Assembly (NCBI RefSeq): GCF_014207955.1
Contig: NZ_JACHLK010000002.1
Span: 620,001-684,000 of the forward strand
DNA: 64,000 nt
Origin: Acidovorax soli
Lineage (GTDB): Bacteria; Pseudomonadota; Gammaproteobacteria; Burkholderiales; Burkholderiaceae_C
Direction of reading: 5' to 3'
The notes beneath the pieces are model-generated. The model did not search any database. It worked only from the letters and a program-made list of their open reading frames with translations, and was not told where the DNA came from. Of the stretch, positions 9,268-17,160 are shown piece by piece; the stretch's first letter is position 1, and each line of letters opens with the position of its first letter. A program made the translations under genes and the position numbers.

Positions 9268-9495
9268 ATGCCGTTGGAGTTCTTGCGGGAGATCTCACGT
9301 GAACCGCTTCCTTTGGAGGTGAGCGGGACTGCAGAAATCGACAAGCTGAGGGTGCTTGCCGCGGCCGACATGATCGTTGCAGAGCTTCCCCAGGTCGGCC
9401 AAGCAGGCCCTGCGATCGTTCGCCAGATTACCGGCTATGGCCGAGCGGCACTTTCAGCCCCAATCCGCACGGGGCCAGAGGGCGAACAGTGTTGA
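9268..9495 (+). CDS. Small orphan protein, family A copy 1
   Basis: 75 residues, no recognised domain. It starts MPLEFLREISREPLPLEV and shares most positions with the 77-residue protein at 53178-53411 (MPLE-LREI, LRVLAAA-MIVA-LP, GPA-V, ITGYGRA-L). This conservation across 44 kb is the main evidence that it is a real gene. Predicted soluble and mostly helical. Divergent from the SRAP gene (133-bp gap). Confidence 0.7.
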   Translation: MPLEFLREISREPLPLEVSGTAEIDKLRVLAAADMIVAELPQVGQAGPAIVRQITGYGRAALSAPIRTGPEGEQC

Positions 9496-9783
9496 TCAGG
9501 TGCGCGAAGTTGGTTTTCTGACCGAGTGCTGGATCCCAGGTGCAAGGCTGCGCTCGTCAACACATTCTCCTCGGAAGCCATACAGTCGCTCCGCACCCCG
9601 GACCTTGAATCCGCGCATGTCGGCGTTCATTGCGGTGAGGTGCACCCAATTGTCCCAGGCGACTCCAGCAGGCACTTAAACGTATTGGCGCGATGGGACT
9701 TTGAATGGTAGAAGCACGTCAGGTCTAGCGTTGACCGGAAATTCGCCACCTCGACACTCTGCATCAGGCAAAAGCCGTCACCC

Positions 9784-9890
9784 TGTAGCCAGTCGGCGCA
9801 GGAGGCAGTGGCACAGCGTGACGTTGAACACCTCGCCCAGCAGTTCGTAGCGCACTTCGCCGCCATGGCATCTGCCGGCGCGGACTGTAG
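9784..9890 (-). pseudogene. Degraded GFA/CENP-V-like zinc enzyme fragment
   Basis: One minus-strand frame reads AGRCHGGEVRYELLGEVF, then NVTLCHCLLRRLATG before a stop. This resembles the N-terminus of glutathione-dependent formaldehyde-activating (GFA) family proteins, whose pattern is G-CHCG-VRYE, then the TLCHC-CRR zinc ligands. Two of the expected cysteines are replaced and no continuation is found, so it is a relic. Confidence 0.4.
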
Positions 9891-9937
9891 AGGCCGAGGT
9901 CGGATGCGTGATGAATGTCTCCGTCGCACTGGCTTCG

Positions 9938-10972
9938 TCAAGCCAGCAATTTGATTGCGCGTGTGATGGCCTGCCTCTTCTTCCAGTAACCGCTCCAAGG
10001 ATCTTCCTTCTGGAAACTCAGGTACTCCCGCGCCGTCGCAATGGTCCACTGTGCCCCACCCTTGAGTTCGCGAAGCTGGTCCCAGGCCACCGGCATCGAC
10101 ACTCCCATCCCAGGTCGCGACCGCGCTGAGAAGGCGCATGCCGTCGTTTGACCATGCCCATTGCGCAGGTAGTCGATGAAGATCTTGCCCACCCGGTTCT
10201 TGCTGCCCATGACGGCGACAAACTTGGACGGGATGACCCGGGCCATGTGTTTGACCACGGCCTGCGAGAACGCCTTGACCTCGTCGAACCCCAGCTTCGG
10301 GGTGATGGGAACTACCACGTGCAGGCCCTTGCCGCCGCTGGTCTTGAGCCAGCTTTCCAGGCCCAGCTCGGAGAGCATCACCCTCGTGAGCTCGGCAGCC
10401 TCCTGCAGCATGGGCCAGGTCACGCCCTCACCAGGGTCCAGATCGAGCACGAAGCGGTCGGGCTGGTTGATGCGCGCAATCTTCGAGTTCCAGGTGTGGA
10501 ACTCGACCACATTCATCTGGGCCGCTGACACCAAGGCCTCGACCGAATCCACCGCCAGCAGCGCCGCATGCTCTGGCCACAGGGCCGGGTCCAGCTCCTT
10601 CATGGCGGGCATCTTGCTCTCGGGGTGCTTCTGGAAGAACAGCTGCCCAGTGATGCCGGTTGGCGCGCGCACCAGGGACACGGGCCGGTTCTTGAGGTGC
10701 GGCAGCATCCACTGGGCAATGCTCTCGTAGTAGTGCACCAGGTCGATCTTGCGCATCCCAGTGGAGGGGTCTATGACGCGCTCGGGATTGGATATCTTGA
10801 CCTGGTGGGTCGTTGCGGGAACCTCGCGCTTCGTTGCCGGCGCGGCCACGTGTGCCTTGGGCCGCTCGCGCACGATGGCACTGGCGGGCTTGTCCGTGCG
10901 GATGCCACGGAAGACAGCGTGCCTGATGCGTCTGTCCGGCGTCCAATCCCCAAACGCCACTTCGACCACCAT
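9938..10972 (-). pseudogene. ligD: LigD C-terminal part: polymerase domain (downstream of an in-frame stop)
   Basis: 344 residues in the same frame as the upstream gene, separated from it by one TAG (11035-11033) and 20 sense codons. The first ~35 residues finish the ligase OB-fold (VEVAFGDWTPDRRIRHAVF). The rest is a LigD primase-polymerase domain (about 70-344): YYESIAQWMLPHLKNRPVSL, the metal-binding DLDPGEG, and SGGKGLHVVVPI. In an intact LigD this domain adds templated or non-templated nucleotides at breaks. As a separate ORF it could restart at the ATG at 10972, but no good ribosome site is seen. It may be dead, a genuine split, or the result of a sequencing error. Confidence 0.75.
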
Positions 10973-11032
10973 GGTCGGCTTGACCCACCGCTCGCTGCCC
11001 GCTCGCCGCTTGGACCAGCGCCCCGGCTTGAC

Positions 11033-13336
11033 CTAGGCCTCGCTGACTGGGGCGCTGTCCACTTCCAGCTTGGCCAGCCCGGTGTGCAGTTCGCGCCCGC
11101 CGGCCGAATCCCAGCCAGTGCCCACAGACCCCGCATGGTGGAGCTTCCCGTCCTCGTAGTAGCCCAACAGCAGGCTCCCCACTTCCTTGGCAGCGTTGCT
11201 GCGGTCCGTGAAGCCCAACACCACGAACTCCTGGCGGTGCTGGCATTTGAGTTTGACCCAGGTTTCGGTGCGGCCTGACACATAGGGTGCGTCGGCCCGC
11301 TTGGCCATCACACCCTCCAACCCCATCTGGCAGGCCGCCCCCAGCAGTTGGACAGGCGCCACATCGAAGGCGGGACTGAAACGGATGATGTCGCTCTGGC
11401 GCTCTTCGAACAGCTCCTTGAGAACCGATCTCCGTGATGCCAGCGGCACGGCACGCAGGTCCCTGTCACCCAGGAACGGGACGTCGAAGACGAACATCAC
11501 GATGCCGCCGCTGCGCGCGTTGTCGATGGCGTTCTGCAGCGCGTTGAAATCAGGGATGCCCGCATCGTTGAGCACGACGATCTCGCCGTCGAGCCAGGCG
11601 CGGGTCATTCCCAGGTGTGCGAGGCCATCTGCGATGGGTTGGAGCTTGTCAGTCCAGTCGTGGCCGTTGCGCGTGAAGAGGCGCACCCCGTCCTCATCGA
11701 TGCGCCCCAGCACCCGGTAGCCGTCGAACTTGGTCTCGATAACCCAGTCTCCCTCGGGCACGGCAGAAACCAGTGTGGCCAGTTGAGGCTCCAGCTTTGC
11801 CGGGAGTTTGGCCTTCCTGGCAGCCTGCAGCCCATCCGATGCATCGGCCGTTCCGCGCCGGGGAGCGGGTGCGGCGCGCGGCTCCCGCGCCTCGATCAGC
11901 CCCAGGGGCTTCTCGACCACGCTGTCGGGCAGCGCGGTGATCACGTTGTACTCCGCAATGGGCCTGGCCCAGGCGTCGCCACGCTTCTTGAACAGCATCC
12001 ACTGGTCCTGCTTCTTCTCCCCGGGCTTGGAGATGCGCACCAGCTCCCACAGGCCCGCCAGCTTTTGCCCGTGCAGGTGGAACATCACCTTGCCTTTGGC
12101 CAGACCTTCGCGCGGGTCGCCCACAGGCTCCCAGGTGCCGCGGTCCCAAATGATGACCGTGCCGGCGCCGTACTCTCCCTTGGGGATCGCGCCTTCAAAG
12201 GTGTTGTAGTCGATGGGATGGTCTTCGACGTGGATCGCCATGGACTTCATCTTGGGATCGTACGAAGGGCCCTTGGGCACCGCCCAGCTGACCATCACGC
12301 CATCGAGCTCCAGCCGGAAGTCGTAGTGCAGCCTCGACGCCCAGTGCTTCTGCACCACGAACTGCAGTGCACCGGCTGCCGAGTTCTTGGAGGCGCGCTT
12401 CGATGGCGTCCCCGCGGGCTCGGCCGTCTTGCTGAAATCACGCTTCGCGTTGTATTTTGCCAAAGGCCCGGTAACGGCCGGCGTCGGTGCGGCGTCCTTA
12501 CCCCGCCCTTTCTTGGCTGCTGGCTCGGGAGTGAGCGGTGGAGGCTTGCGCTTGGCCGGCGCGCGCTTCTTCAGCGCAATCTCGGCCCATGCCGGCGCGT
12601 GGTCGCTCGCACCTTCGCGGCCCCGCTCATCACGGTCCACGCCCGCATCCTCGACCTTGAAGGCCTGGCCTACCAGAATGTGGTCGATGCGCAGGCCGGC
12701 ATTGCGCTCCCAGCGTTTGCGCCGGTAGTCCCAGAAGGTGAAGGGCACGGCCTTGCGGTGCACCTTGGCGACGGCATCGGTCCAGCCTTGCTCCAGGATG
12801 GAGGCGAAGGCCACACGCGCCTCAGGCTGCAGCAGCGCATCGTCGCGCCAAGTGTCGGGCTTGTAGATGTCGGCGTCCGTGGGCACCACGTTCCAGTCGC
12901 CCAGCAGCACCACTGGGTAGCCTGACTCCCACAGCTTCTGCGTGCGCAGCCTTAGCCGCTCGAACCAGCGCAGCTTGTAGTCGAACTTGGGGCCCGGCCG
13001 GGGGTTGCCGTTGGGCAGGTACAGGCAGGCGAAGAGCACGCCATTGATGGCAGCCTCCACATACCGCGCCTGGGTGTCGGCAGCGTCTCCGGGCAGCGCC
13101 GTGACCACCGGCAGCGGGTCGTGCTTTCGGCACAGCAGGGCCACGCCATTCCAGGTGCGCTGGCCCACCACAACCGCCTTGTAGCCCAGGGCCTCCAGCG
13201 CTTCGGTGGGGAAATCCGCGGTCGGGCTCTTGAGCTCCTGCAGCGCCACCACATCGGGCTGGGTGCGCCGCAGCCAATCGACAAGCTGGTCTATCCGCTT
13301 GTTGACGTTGTTGATGTTCCAGGTTGCGACGCGCAC
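11033..13336 (-). CDS. ligD: Exonuclease III-LigD fusion (AP endonuclease + 3'-phosphoesterase + ATP-dependent ligase), truncated by TAG
   Basis: 767 residues. 1-255: exonuclease III/AP endonuclease with N7, E34 (LQELKS), GDWNV (D147, N149), RIDH and SDHAP (D245, H246). 256-320: Lys/Pro-rich linker. About 325-470: LigD phosphoesterase (RLHYDFRLELDG, VEDHPIDYNTFEG, PKGEYGAG). About 515-767: ligase with the adenylated lysine in ETKFDGYR (K536). The frame stops within the ligase OB-fold, so the final ligase motif and polymerase domain lie in the next ORF, same frame. LigD joins ends in Ku-dependent NHEJ. The ExoIII domain is not part of usual LigD; no start codon occurs at the normal LigD N-terminus (VTGPLAKY uses GTT), so the fusion looks real. 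Confidence 0.88.
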   Translation of the reverse strand: MRVATWNINNVNKRIDQLVDWLRRTQPDVVALQELKSPTADFPTEALEALGYKAVVVGQRTWNGVALLCRKHDPLPVVTALPGDAADTQARYVEAAINGVLFACLYLPNGNPRPGPKFDYKLRWFERLRLRTQKLWESGYPVVLLGDWNVVPTDADIYKPDTWRDDALLQPEARVAFASILEQGWTDAVAKVHRKAVPFTFWDYRRKRWERNAGLRIDHILVGQAFKVEDAGVDRDERGREGASDHAPAWAEIALKKRAPAKRKPPPLTPEPAAKKGRGKDAAPTPAVTGPLAKYNAKRDFSKTAEPAGTPSKRASKNSAAGALQFVVQKHWASRLHYDFRLELDGVMVSWAVPKGPSYDPKMKSMAIHVEDHPIDYNTFEGAIPKGEYGAGTVIIWDRGTWEPVGDPREGLAKGKVMFHLHGQKLAGLWELVRISKPGEKKQDQWMLFKKRGDAWARPIAEYNVITALPDSVVEKPLGLIEAREPRAAPAPRRGTADASDGLQAARKAKLPAKLEPQLATLVSAVPEGDWVIETKFDGYRVLGRIDEDGVRLFTRNGHDWTDKLQPIADGLAHLGMTRAWLDGEIVVLNDAGIPDFNALQNAIDNARSGGIVMFVFDVPFLGDRDLRAVPLASRRSVLKELFEERQSDIIRFSPAFDVAPVQLLGAACQMGLEGVMAKRADAPYVSGRTETWVKLKCQHRQEFVVLGFTDRSNAAKEVGSLLLGYYEDGKLHHAGSVGTGWDSAGGRELHTGLAKLEVDSAPVSEA

Positions 13337-13354
13337 GGCGCCACCGTCTTCACA

Positions 13355-13540
13355 TCAGCGGCCGGAGCCCTTGAGGTGTGCTTCCACGGCCTTGGCGTCG
13401 TTGCCTACCGCCTGCACGGCGGCCTTGAGCTGCTCGGCACTGACACCGAACTTGGCGGCCCAGTCGCGCACCTCGTAGTCTTCGCTCAGGCTGATGCGGG
13501 AGCGGTCCTGGCCGCCGGTCTTGGTCTTGTCGTCTGCCAT
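13355..13540 (-). CDS. DUF3606 small protein
   Basis: 61 residues. The pattern SRISLSEDYEVRDWAAKFGV is the core of DUF3606, a small helical family often next to DNA-repair or stress genes. Start MADDKTK with GGAG 6 bp upstream. It sits between the ligD fusion and ku, all on the minus strand, so it is probably co-transcribed with the NHEJ genes. Function unknown. Confidence 0.85.
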   Translation of the reverse strand: MADDKTKTGGQDRSRISLSEDYEVRDWAAKFGVSAEQLKAAVQAVGNDAKAVEAHLKGSGR

Positions 13541-13572
13541 GGCAGTCTCCTTCGTTGGTGGATGGTGTGCGC

Positions 13573-14484
13573 TCAAGCGGCCTTGCGCTGGGGCGCTGCC
13601 TTCTTCGCGGTAGCTTTGGTTGCTGCCTTCTTGGCAGGGGCATTCTTTGCGACCGCCTTCTTGGCTGGCGCCTTGGCGTCGGCCTTTGCGCCGCCTTTCA
13701 GGCTGCGCTTGAGCAGTGCAGTCAGGTCGATCACCTCGGCGCCGGATTGAGGTGCCTCTTCCTCTGGCTCCAGCACGGTCTTGCCCTCGCCGGCTTTGGC
13801 CTTCTTCTCGACCAGCTTCATGACCTGGATGCGGAACTCGTCCTTGAAGTCCTCGGGCTTCCACGGGCCCGACATTTCTTTCACCAACTGCGCGGCCATC
13901 TTGAGTTCGGCCGCGCTCACGTTCTTTTTTCCGGCAGGGGGCAGGTCCAGGGAGTCGAGGGTCTTGACCTCGTCGCCCCAGCGCAGCAGGTTCAGCACCA
14001 GTGCCGGGCCCGAGGGGACCAGGGCGGCCAGGTGCTGCTTGGTGGCGATGACCACCTTGGCCAGGCCGATCTTGCCAGTGGCGATCAGCGTTTCGCGCAG
14101 GAGCGAGTAGACCTTGTCGCTCTTGTTCACCGGCGCGACGAAGTAGGGCCGCTCCAGGAAGACGAAGGGCATCTCGTTGGCGTCGATGAAGCGCTCGATC
14201 TCGATGGTCTGGGTGGTCTTGGGGAACACGGCCTCTACCTCGTCGGGGCTGATGATGACGTACCTGCCGTCCTCGTACTCCACGCCCTTGACGATGTTGT
14301 CCTTGTCGATCTCCTTGCCCGTGCGCTTGTTCACGCGCTTGTAGCCCACGGGGTCCATGGTGCGCTTGTCCAGCCAGTCGAAATCCACGCCCTCGGACGT
14401 GGCGGCCGTGTGCAGGCCCACGGGAATGTGGACCAGGCCGAAGGTGATGGCGCCTTTCCAGAGGGTGCGGCTTCCATTTGCCAT
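13573..14484 (-). CDS. ku: Ku homodimer protein for non-homologous end joining
   Basis: 303 residues from the ATG at 14484 (MANGSRTLWKGAITFGLVHI), chosen for the canonical Ku N-terminus and GGAGAA upstream. Ku core beta-barrel at ~1-250 (WKGAITFGLVHIPV, EVEAVFPKTTQTIEIERF, LLRETLIATGKIGLAKVVI). An extended Lys/Ala-rich C-terminal tail (AKKAVAKNAPAKKAATKATA) of the kind that aids DNA binding follows. Bacterial Ku rings bind broken ends and recruit LigD. It heads the minus-strand ku-DUF3606-ligD cluster. Confidence 0.95.
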   Translation of the reverse strand: MANGSRTLWKGAITFGLVHIPVGLHTAATSEGVDFDWLDKRTMDPVGYKRVNKRTGKEIDKDNIVKGVEYEDGRYVIISPDEVEAVFPKTTQTIEIERFIDANEMPFVFLERPYFVAPVNKSDKVYSLLRETLIATGKIGLAKVVIATKQHLAALVPSGPALVLNLLRWGDEVKTLDSLDLPPAGKKNVSAAELKMAAQLVKEMSGPWKPEDFKDEFRIQVMKLVEKKAKAGEGKTVLEPEEEAPQSGAEVIDLTALLKRSLKGGAKADAKAPAKKAVAKNAPAKKAATKATAKKAAPQRKAA

Positions 14485-14624
14485 GCTGATGGTTCTCCAT
14501 GTGCGGGAATCCCGGGTGGCGCAAGTCTGCGGCTTCGTCGGCCCGCACCTTGTAGGCATTCGCTTACGGGCGCAGTAGGCAAGATGACCTCTCGCATTGG
14601 CCCACCAGCCTCTACGCTGTGGCT

Positions 14625-14975
14625 ATGCCTGCGCCACTTCGCTCCATTGCCGTGCATGTCACCGAGCCTGAGACGGGTGCCTTCCAGTGGGCACTGGCCG
14701 AATTGTGCGCAGACCACACCTGGTCTGAACTGCAAAGCGCGGACGCCTCATGCTCCACCTACAAGGAAGCCGTGGCCAACGGATTGCTAGCCCTGCAGGC
14801 CCTCATCCCCGACCTGGACACGGGCCCGCGCGCTGCATCCGCGGACCAGCATCGGCGACCTCGGCCAGAGCGCGGAGCCGGGCGCGTGCGCAGTGAAGAA
14901 GACGAAGAGCCGATCCTGGACGAGGGCGCCAGCCCGTCGCGCCGGTCGGTGTTTGGCTTCGGGCTGGCCAACTGA
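14625..14975 (+). CDS. Hypothetical protein divergent from ku
   Basis: 116 residues from the ATG at 14625 (a GTG 6 bp earlier is also possible). N-terminal ~70 residues are compact (RSIAVHVTEPETGAFQWALA, then YKEAVANGLLALQALI); the C-terminal ~45 are charged and look disordered. Similar small proteins are known near ku/ligD in this group, from memory, but no function is established. It is divergent from ku and probably shares its promoter region. Confidence 0.6.
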   Translation: MPAPLRSIAVHVTEPETGAFQWALAELCADHTWSELQSADASCSTYKEAVANGLLALQALIPDLDTGPRAASADQHRRPRPERGAGRVRSEEDEEPILDEGASPSRRSVFGFGLAN

Positions 14976-15007
14976 ACAGGCCATGAGCCTTGCATTGGAG
15001 CTTGTGA

Positions 15008-15445
15008 ATGACCACGGAACCCGCCCCACCCACCCTGAGCACCGTGCAGGGTGCCCACAAAAACACCCTGAAGCAGGCCAATGCAGCCATCCGGCGGCTC
15101 GACTTCGAGAGCTTCCTCGCGCTGTGCACCGATGACACGGAGTGGACCTTCGTCGGGGACAAGACACTGCGCGGCAAGGAGGCCGTGCGCCAGTGGATGC
15201 CCACGGCGTACCCGGAGCCTCCCGTGTTCGAGGTGCACCACATGGTGGCGGACGACGCGGGATTTCTCACCGCCATCGGCGAAATCACGCTGAAGAACGA
15301 CTCGGGCCGCCCCGTGCGACATGCCTACTGCGATGTCTGGCGGTTTCGTGATGGCAAGCTGGCGCAATTGCAAGCCTTCGTGATTCCAGTGGGCGAAATC
15401 GCCCGCCCCAGCCCTCTCGGCAACGAAGAGGCTGCCGCGCAATGA
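15008..15445 (+). CDS. SnoaL/NTF2-like domain protein
   Basis: 145 residues with the NTF2-fold pattern of ketosteroid-isomerase-like proteins: helix KQANAAIRRLDFESFLALCT, then DDTEWTFVGDKTLRGKEAVR, and the strand HAYCDVWRFRDGKLAQLQAF near the end. Such proteins bind small hydrophobic ligands or act as isomerases/cyclases; the ligand is unknown. It lies 32 bp after the preceding hypothetical gene and may be co-transcribed. Confidence 0.8.
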   Translation: MTTEPAPPTLSTVQGAHKNTLKQANAAIRRLDFESFLALCTDDTEWTFVGDKTLRGKEAVRQWMPTAYPEPPVFEVHHMVADDAGFLTAIGEITLKNDSGRPVRHAYCDVWRFRDGKLAQLQAFVIPVGEIARPSPLGNEEAAAQ

Positions 15446-15649
15446 ATTCAAGCGAGCGCTACAAGATGTTGACCCTAAGTCGAACGCTGACTGAGGGGTC
15501 GGACCTGGTTTCCCAAAAGAGCAGACTGGCCCGGGGTTGAGGATCTACCCCGCGCCAGCCCTCTGAGGGAGAAGGCCTCTTGTCCGACATATCGAGGACT
15601 GGCTCACTCTGATGATGGGGCGATCCAGAGTTCCATAGGTTCCCTCGCC

Positions 15650-16126
15650 ATGCCCCACTCCATCTCCCTCACGGTCAATGACCGCACCCGGGCGCTCGAA
15701 GTCGAGTCCTCGGTCACCCTGCTCGACCTACTGCACGACAAGCTGGGTCTCACCGGCGTGAAGAAGGGCTGCGACCACGGCCAATGTGGGGCCTGCACGG
15801 TGCTGGTGAATGGCGAGCGCATCAATTCCTGCCTCACCCTGGCAGTGATGCGCAACGGCGCGCGCGTGACCACCGTGGAGGGGCTGGCCAAGGAAGGTGC
15901 CCTGCACCCCTTGCAGCATGCCTTCGTGGCGCACGACGCCTTCCAGTGCGGCTATTGCACACCGGGCCAGCTGTGCTCGGCCCAGGGCCTGGTGAACGAG
16001 GGGCATGCCCGCACACGCGACGAAGTGCGCGAACTGATGAGCGGCAACCTGTGCCGCTGCGGTGCCTACGTACAGATCCTGGACGCCGTATGCGAGGTCG
16101 CACTGCAAGGAAGGGGCCAGCCATGA
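15650..16126 (+). CDS. Aldehyde oxidoreductase [2Fe-2S] subunit (PaoA/YagT-like)
   Basis: 158 residues with both [2Fe-2S] domains of the xanthine oxidase family. Plant-ferredoxin cluster ligands C41, C46, C49 and C61 ([11 protein letters not shown]); four-helix-bundle cluster ligands C100, C103, C135 and C137 ([15 protein letters not shown]). It passes electrons between the molybdenum centre and FAD. Unlike E. coli PaoA no twin-arginine signal peptide precedes [10 protein letters not shown], so the enzyme may be cytoplasmic. First gene of a three-gene operon; its stop overlaps the next start (ATGA). Confidence 0.92.
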   Translation: MPHSISLTVNDRTRALEVESSVTLLDLLHDKLGLTGVKKGCDHGQCGACTVLVNGERINSCLTLAVMRNGARVTTVEGLAKEGALHPLQHAFVAHDAFQCGYCTPGQLCSAQGLVNEGHARTRDEVRELMSGNLCRCGAYVQILDAVCEVALQGRGQP

Positions 16127-17160
16127 GCCCCTTCACCTACGAAACGGCGGACAGTACGGCGGCGGCCGTTGCCCACGGAGGCGACGCCGCCTACGTGGCG
16201 GGCGGCACCAACCTGCTGGACCTGATGAAGGAGGGCGCGGCCCGTCCCCAGCGATTGGTGGACATCAACGCCCTTCCCCTGGCCGACATAGCACCCGCGC
16301 CCGGCGGCGGGCTGCTGCTGGGTGCGTTGGCACGCAATGCTGCCACCGCCCACCACCCGCTGGTGCGCGATGGCTACCCCCTGCTGGCTGCGGCCATCCT
16401 GTCGGGCGCCTCGCCGCAGATCCGCAACATGGCGACCGACGGCGGCAACCTGCTGCAGCGCACGCGCTGCCACTACTTCTATGACACGGGCACGCCCTGC
16501 AACAAGCGCGTGCCAGGCAGCGGCTGCTCGGCCATCGGCAACCTGACGCGCCAGCACGCCATCCTGGGCGCCAGCCCGCACTGCATTGCCACCCACCCGT
16601 CGGACATGTGCGTCGCCCTGGCGGCGCTGGAGGCTGTGGTGCACGTGGAATCGCCCGCCGGGCGCCGCCGCATTGCCTTTGCCGACTTCCACCGCCTGCC
16701 GGGTGATCGCCCCGATGCCGACAACACGCTGCAGAGCGGCGAGCTGATCACCCAGATCGAGCTGCCGCCCGCGCAGGCGTTTGCAGCGCACAGCGCCTAC
16801 CTCAAGGTGCGCGAGCGGGCGTCATACGCGTTCGCCCTGGTGTCGGTGGCTGCCGCGCTGCAGTTCGACGCGAACGGCCGCATCACCCAGGCGCGCCTCG
16901 CGCTCGGCGGGGTTGCGCACAAGCCCTGGCGCCGCACCGAGGCCGAGGCCTTGCTGCACGGCCGCCAGCCAGACTGCACGGCGTTCGCCGCGGCCGCCAG
17001 CGCCCTGCTGGCCGGCGCCCAGGCCCAGGGCAGCGGCGCAGGCAGCAATGCCTTCAAGATCCCTATGGCGCAGCGGGCCGTGGTGCGTGCGCTCGAGATG
17101 GCCCTGGCGGGCCCCACCAGCCTGCTGCCCGGCAGCAAGATGAACGGAGCACCGGTATGA
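16123..17160 (+). CDS. Aldehyde oxidoreductase FAD-binding subunit (PaoB/YagS-like)
   Basis: 345 residues starting [14 protein letters not shown]-binding domain of the CO-dehydrogenase medium-subunit type: [16 protein letters not shown] (about 25-40) and [20 protein letters not shown] (about 104-123). It has the extra Cys set ([24 protein letters not shown]) that in E. coli PaoB binds an additional [4Fe-4S] cluster, placing it with the PaoABC branch and not with plain xanthine dehydrogenases. Both ends overlap the neighbours by 4 bp, indicating translational coupling. Confidence 0.92.
   Translation: MSPFTYETADSTAAAVAHGGDAAYVAGGTNLLDLMKEGAARPQRLVDINALPLADIAPAPGGGLLLGALARNAATAHHPLVRDGYPLLAAAILSGASPQIRNMATDGGNLLQRTRCHYFYDTGTPCNKRVPGSGCSAIGNLTRQHAILGASPHCIATHPSDMCVALAALEAVVHVESPAGRRRIAFADFHRLPGDRPDADNTLQSGELITQIELPPAQAFAAHSAYLKVRERASYAFALVSVAAALQFDANGRITQARLALGGVAHKPWRRTEAEALLHGRQPDCTAFAAAASALLAGAQAQGSGAGSNAFKIPMAQRAVVRALEMALAGPTSLLPGSKMNGAPV

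Noticed and set aside
13355..14548. 397-codon minus-strand frame spanning ku in another frame
   Set aside because: Only its last 61 codons, the DUF3606 gene with its own ribosome site, are real; the rest is out of frame with ku.
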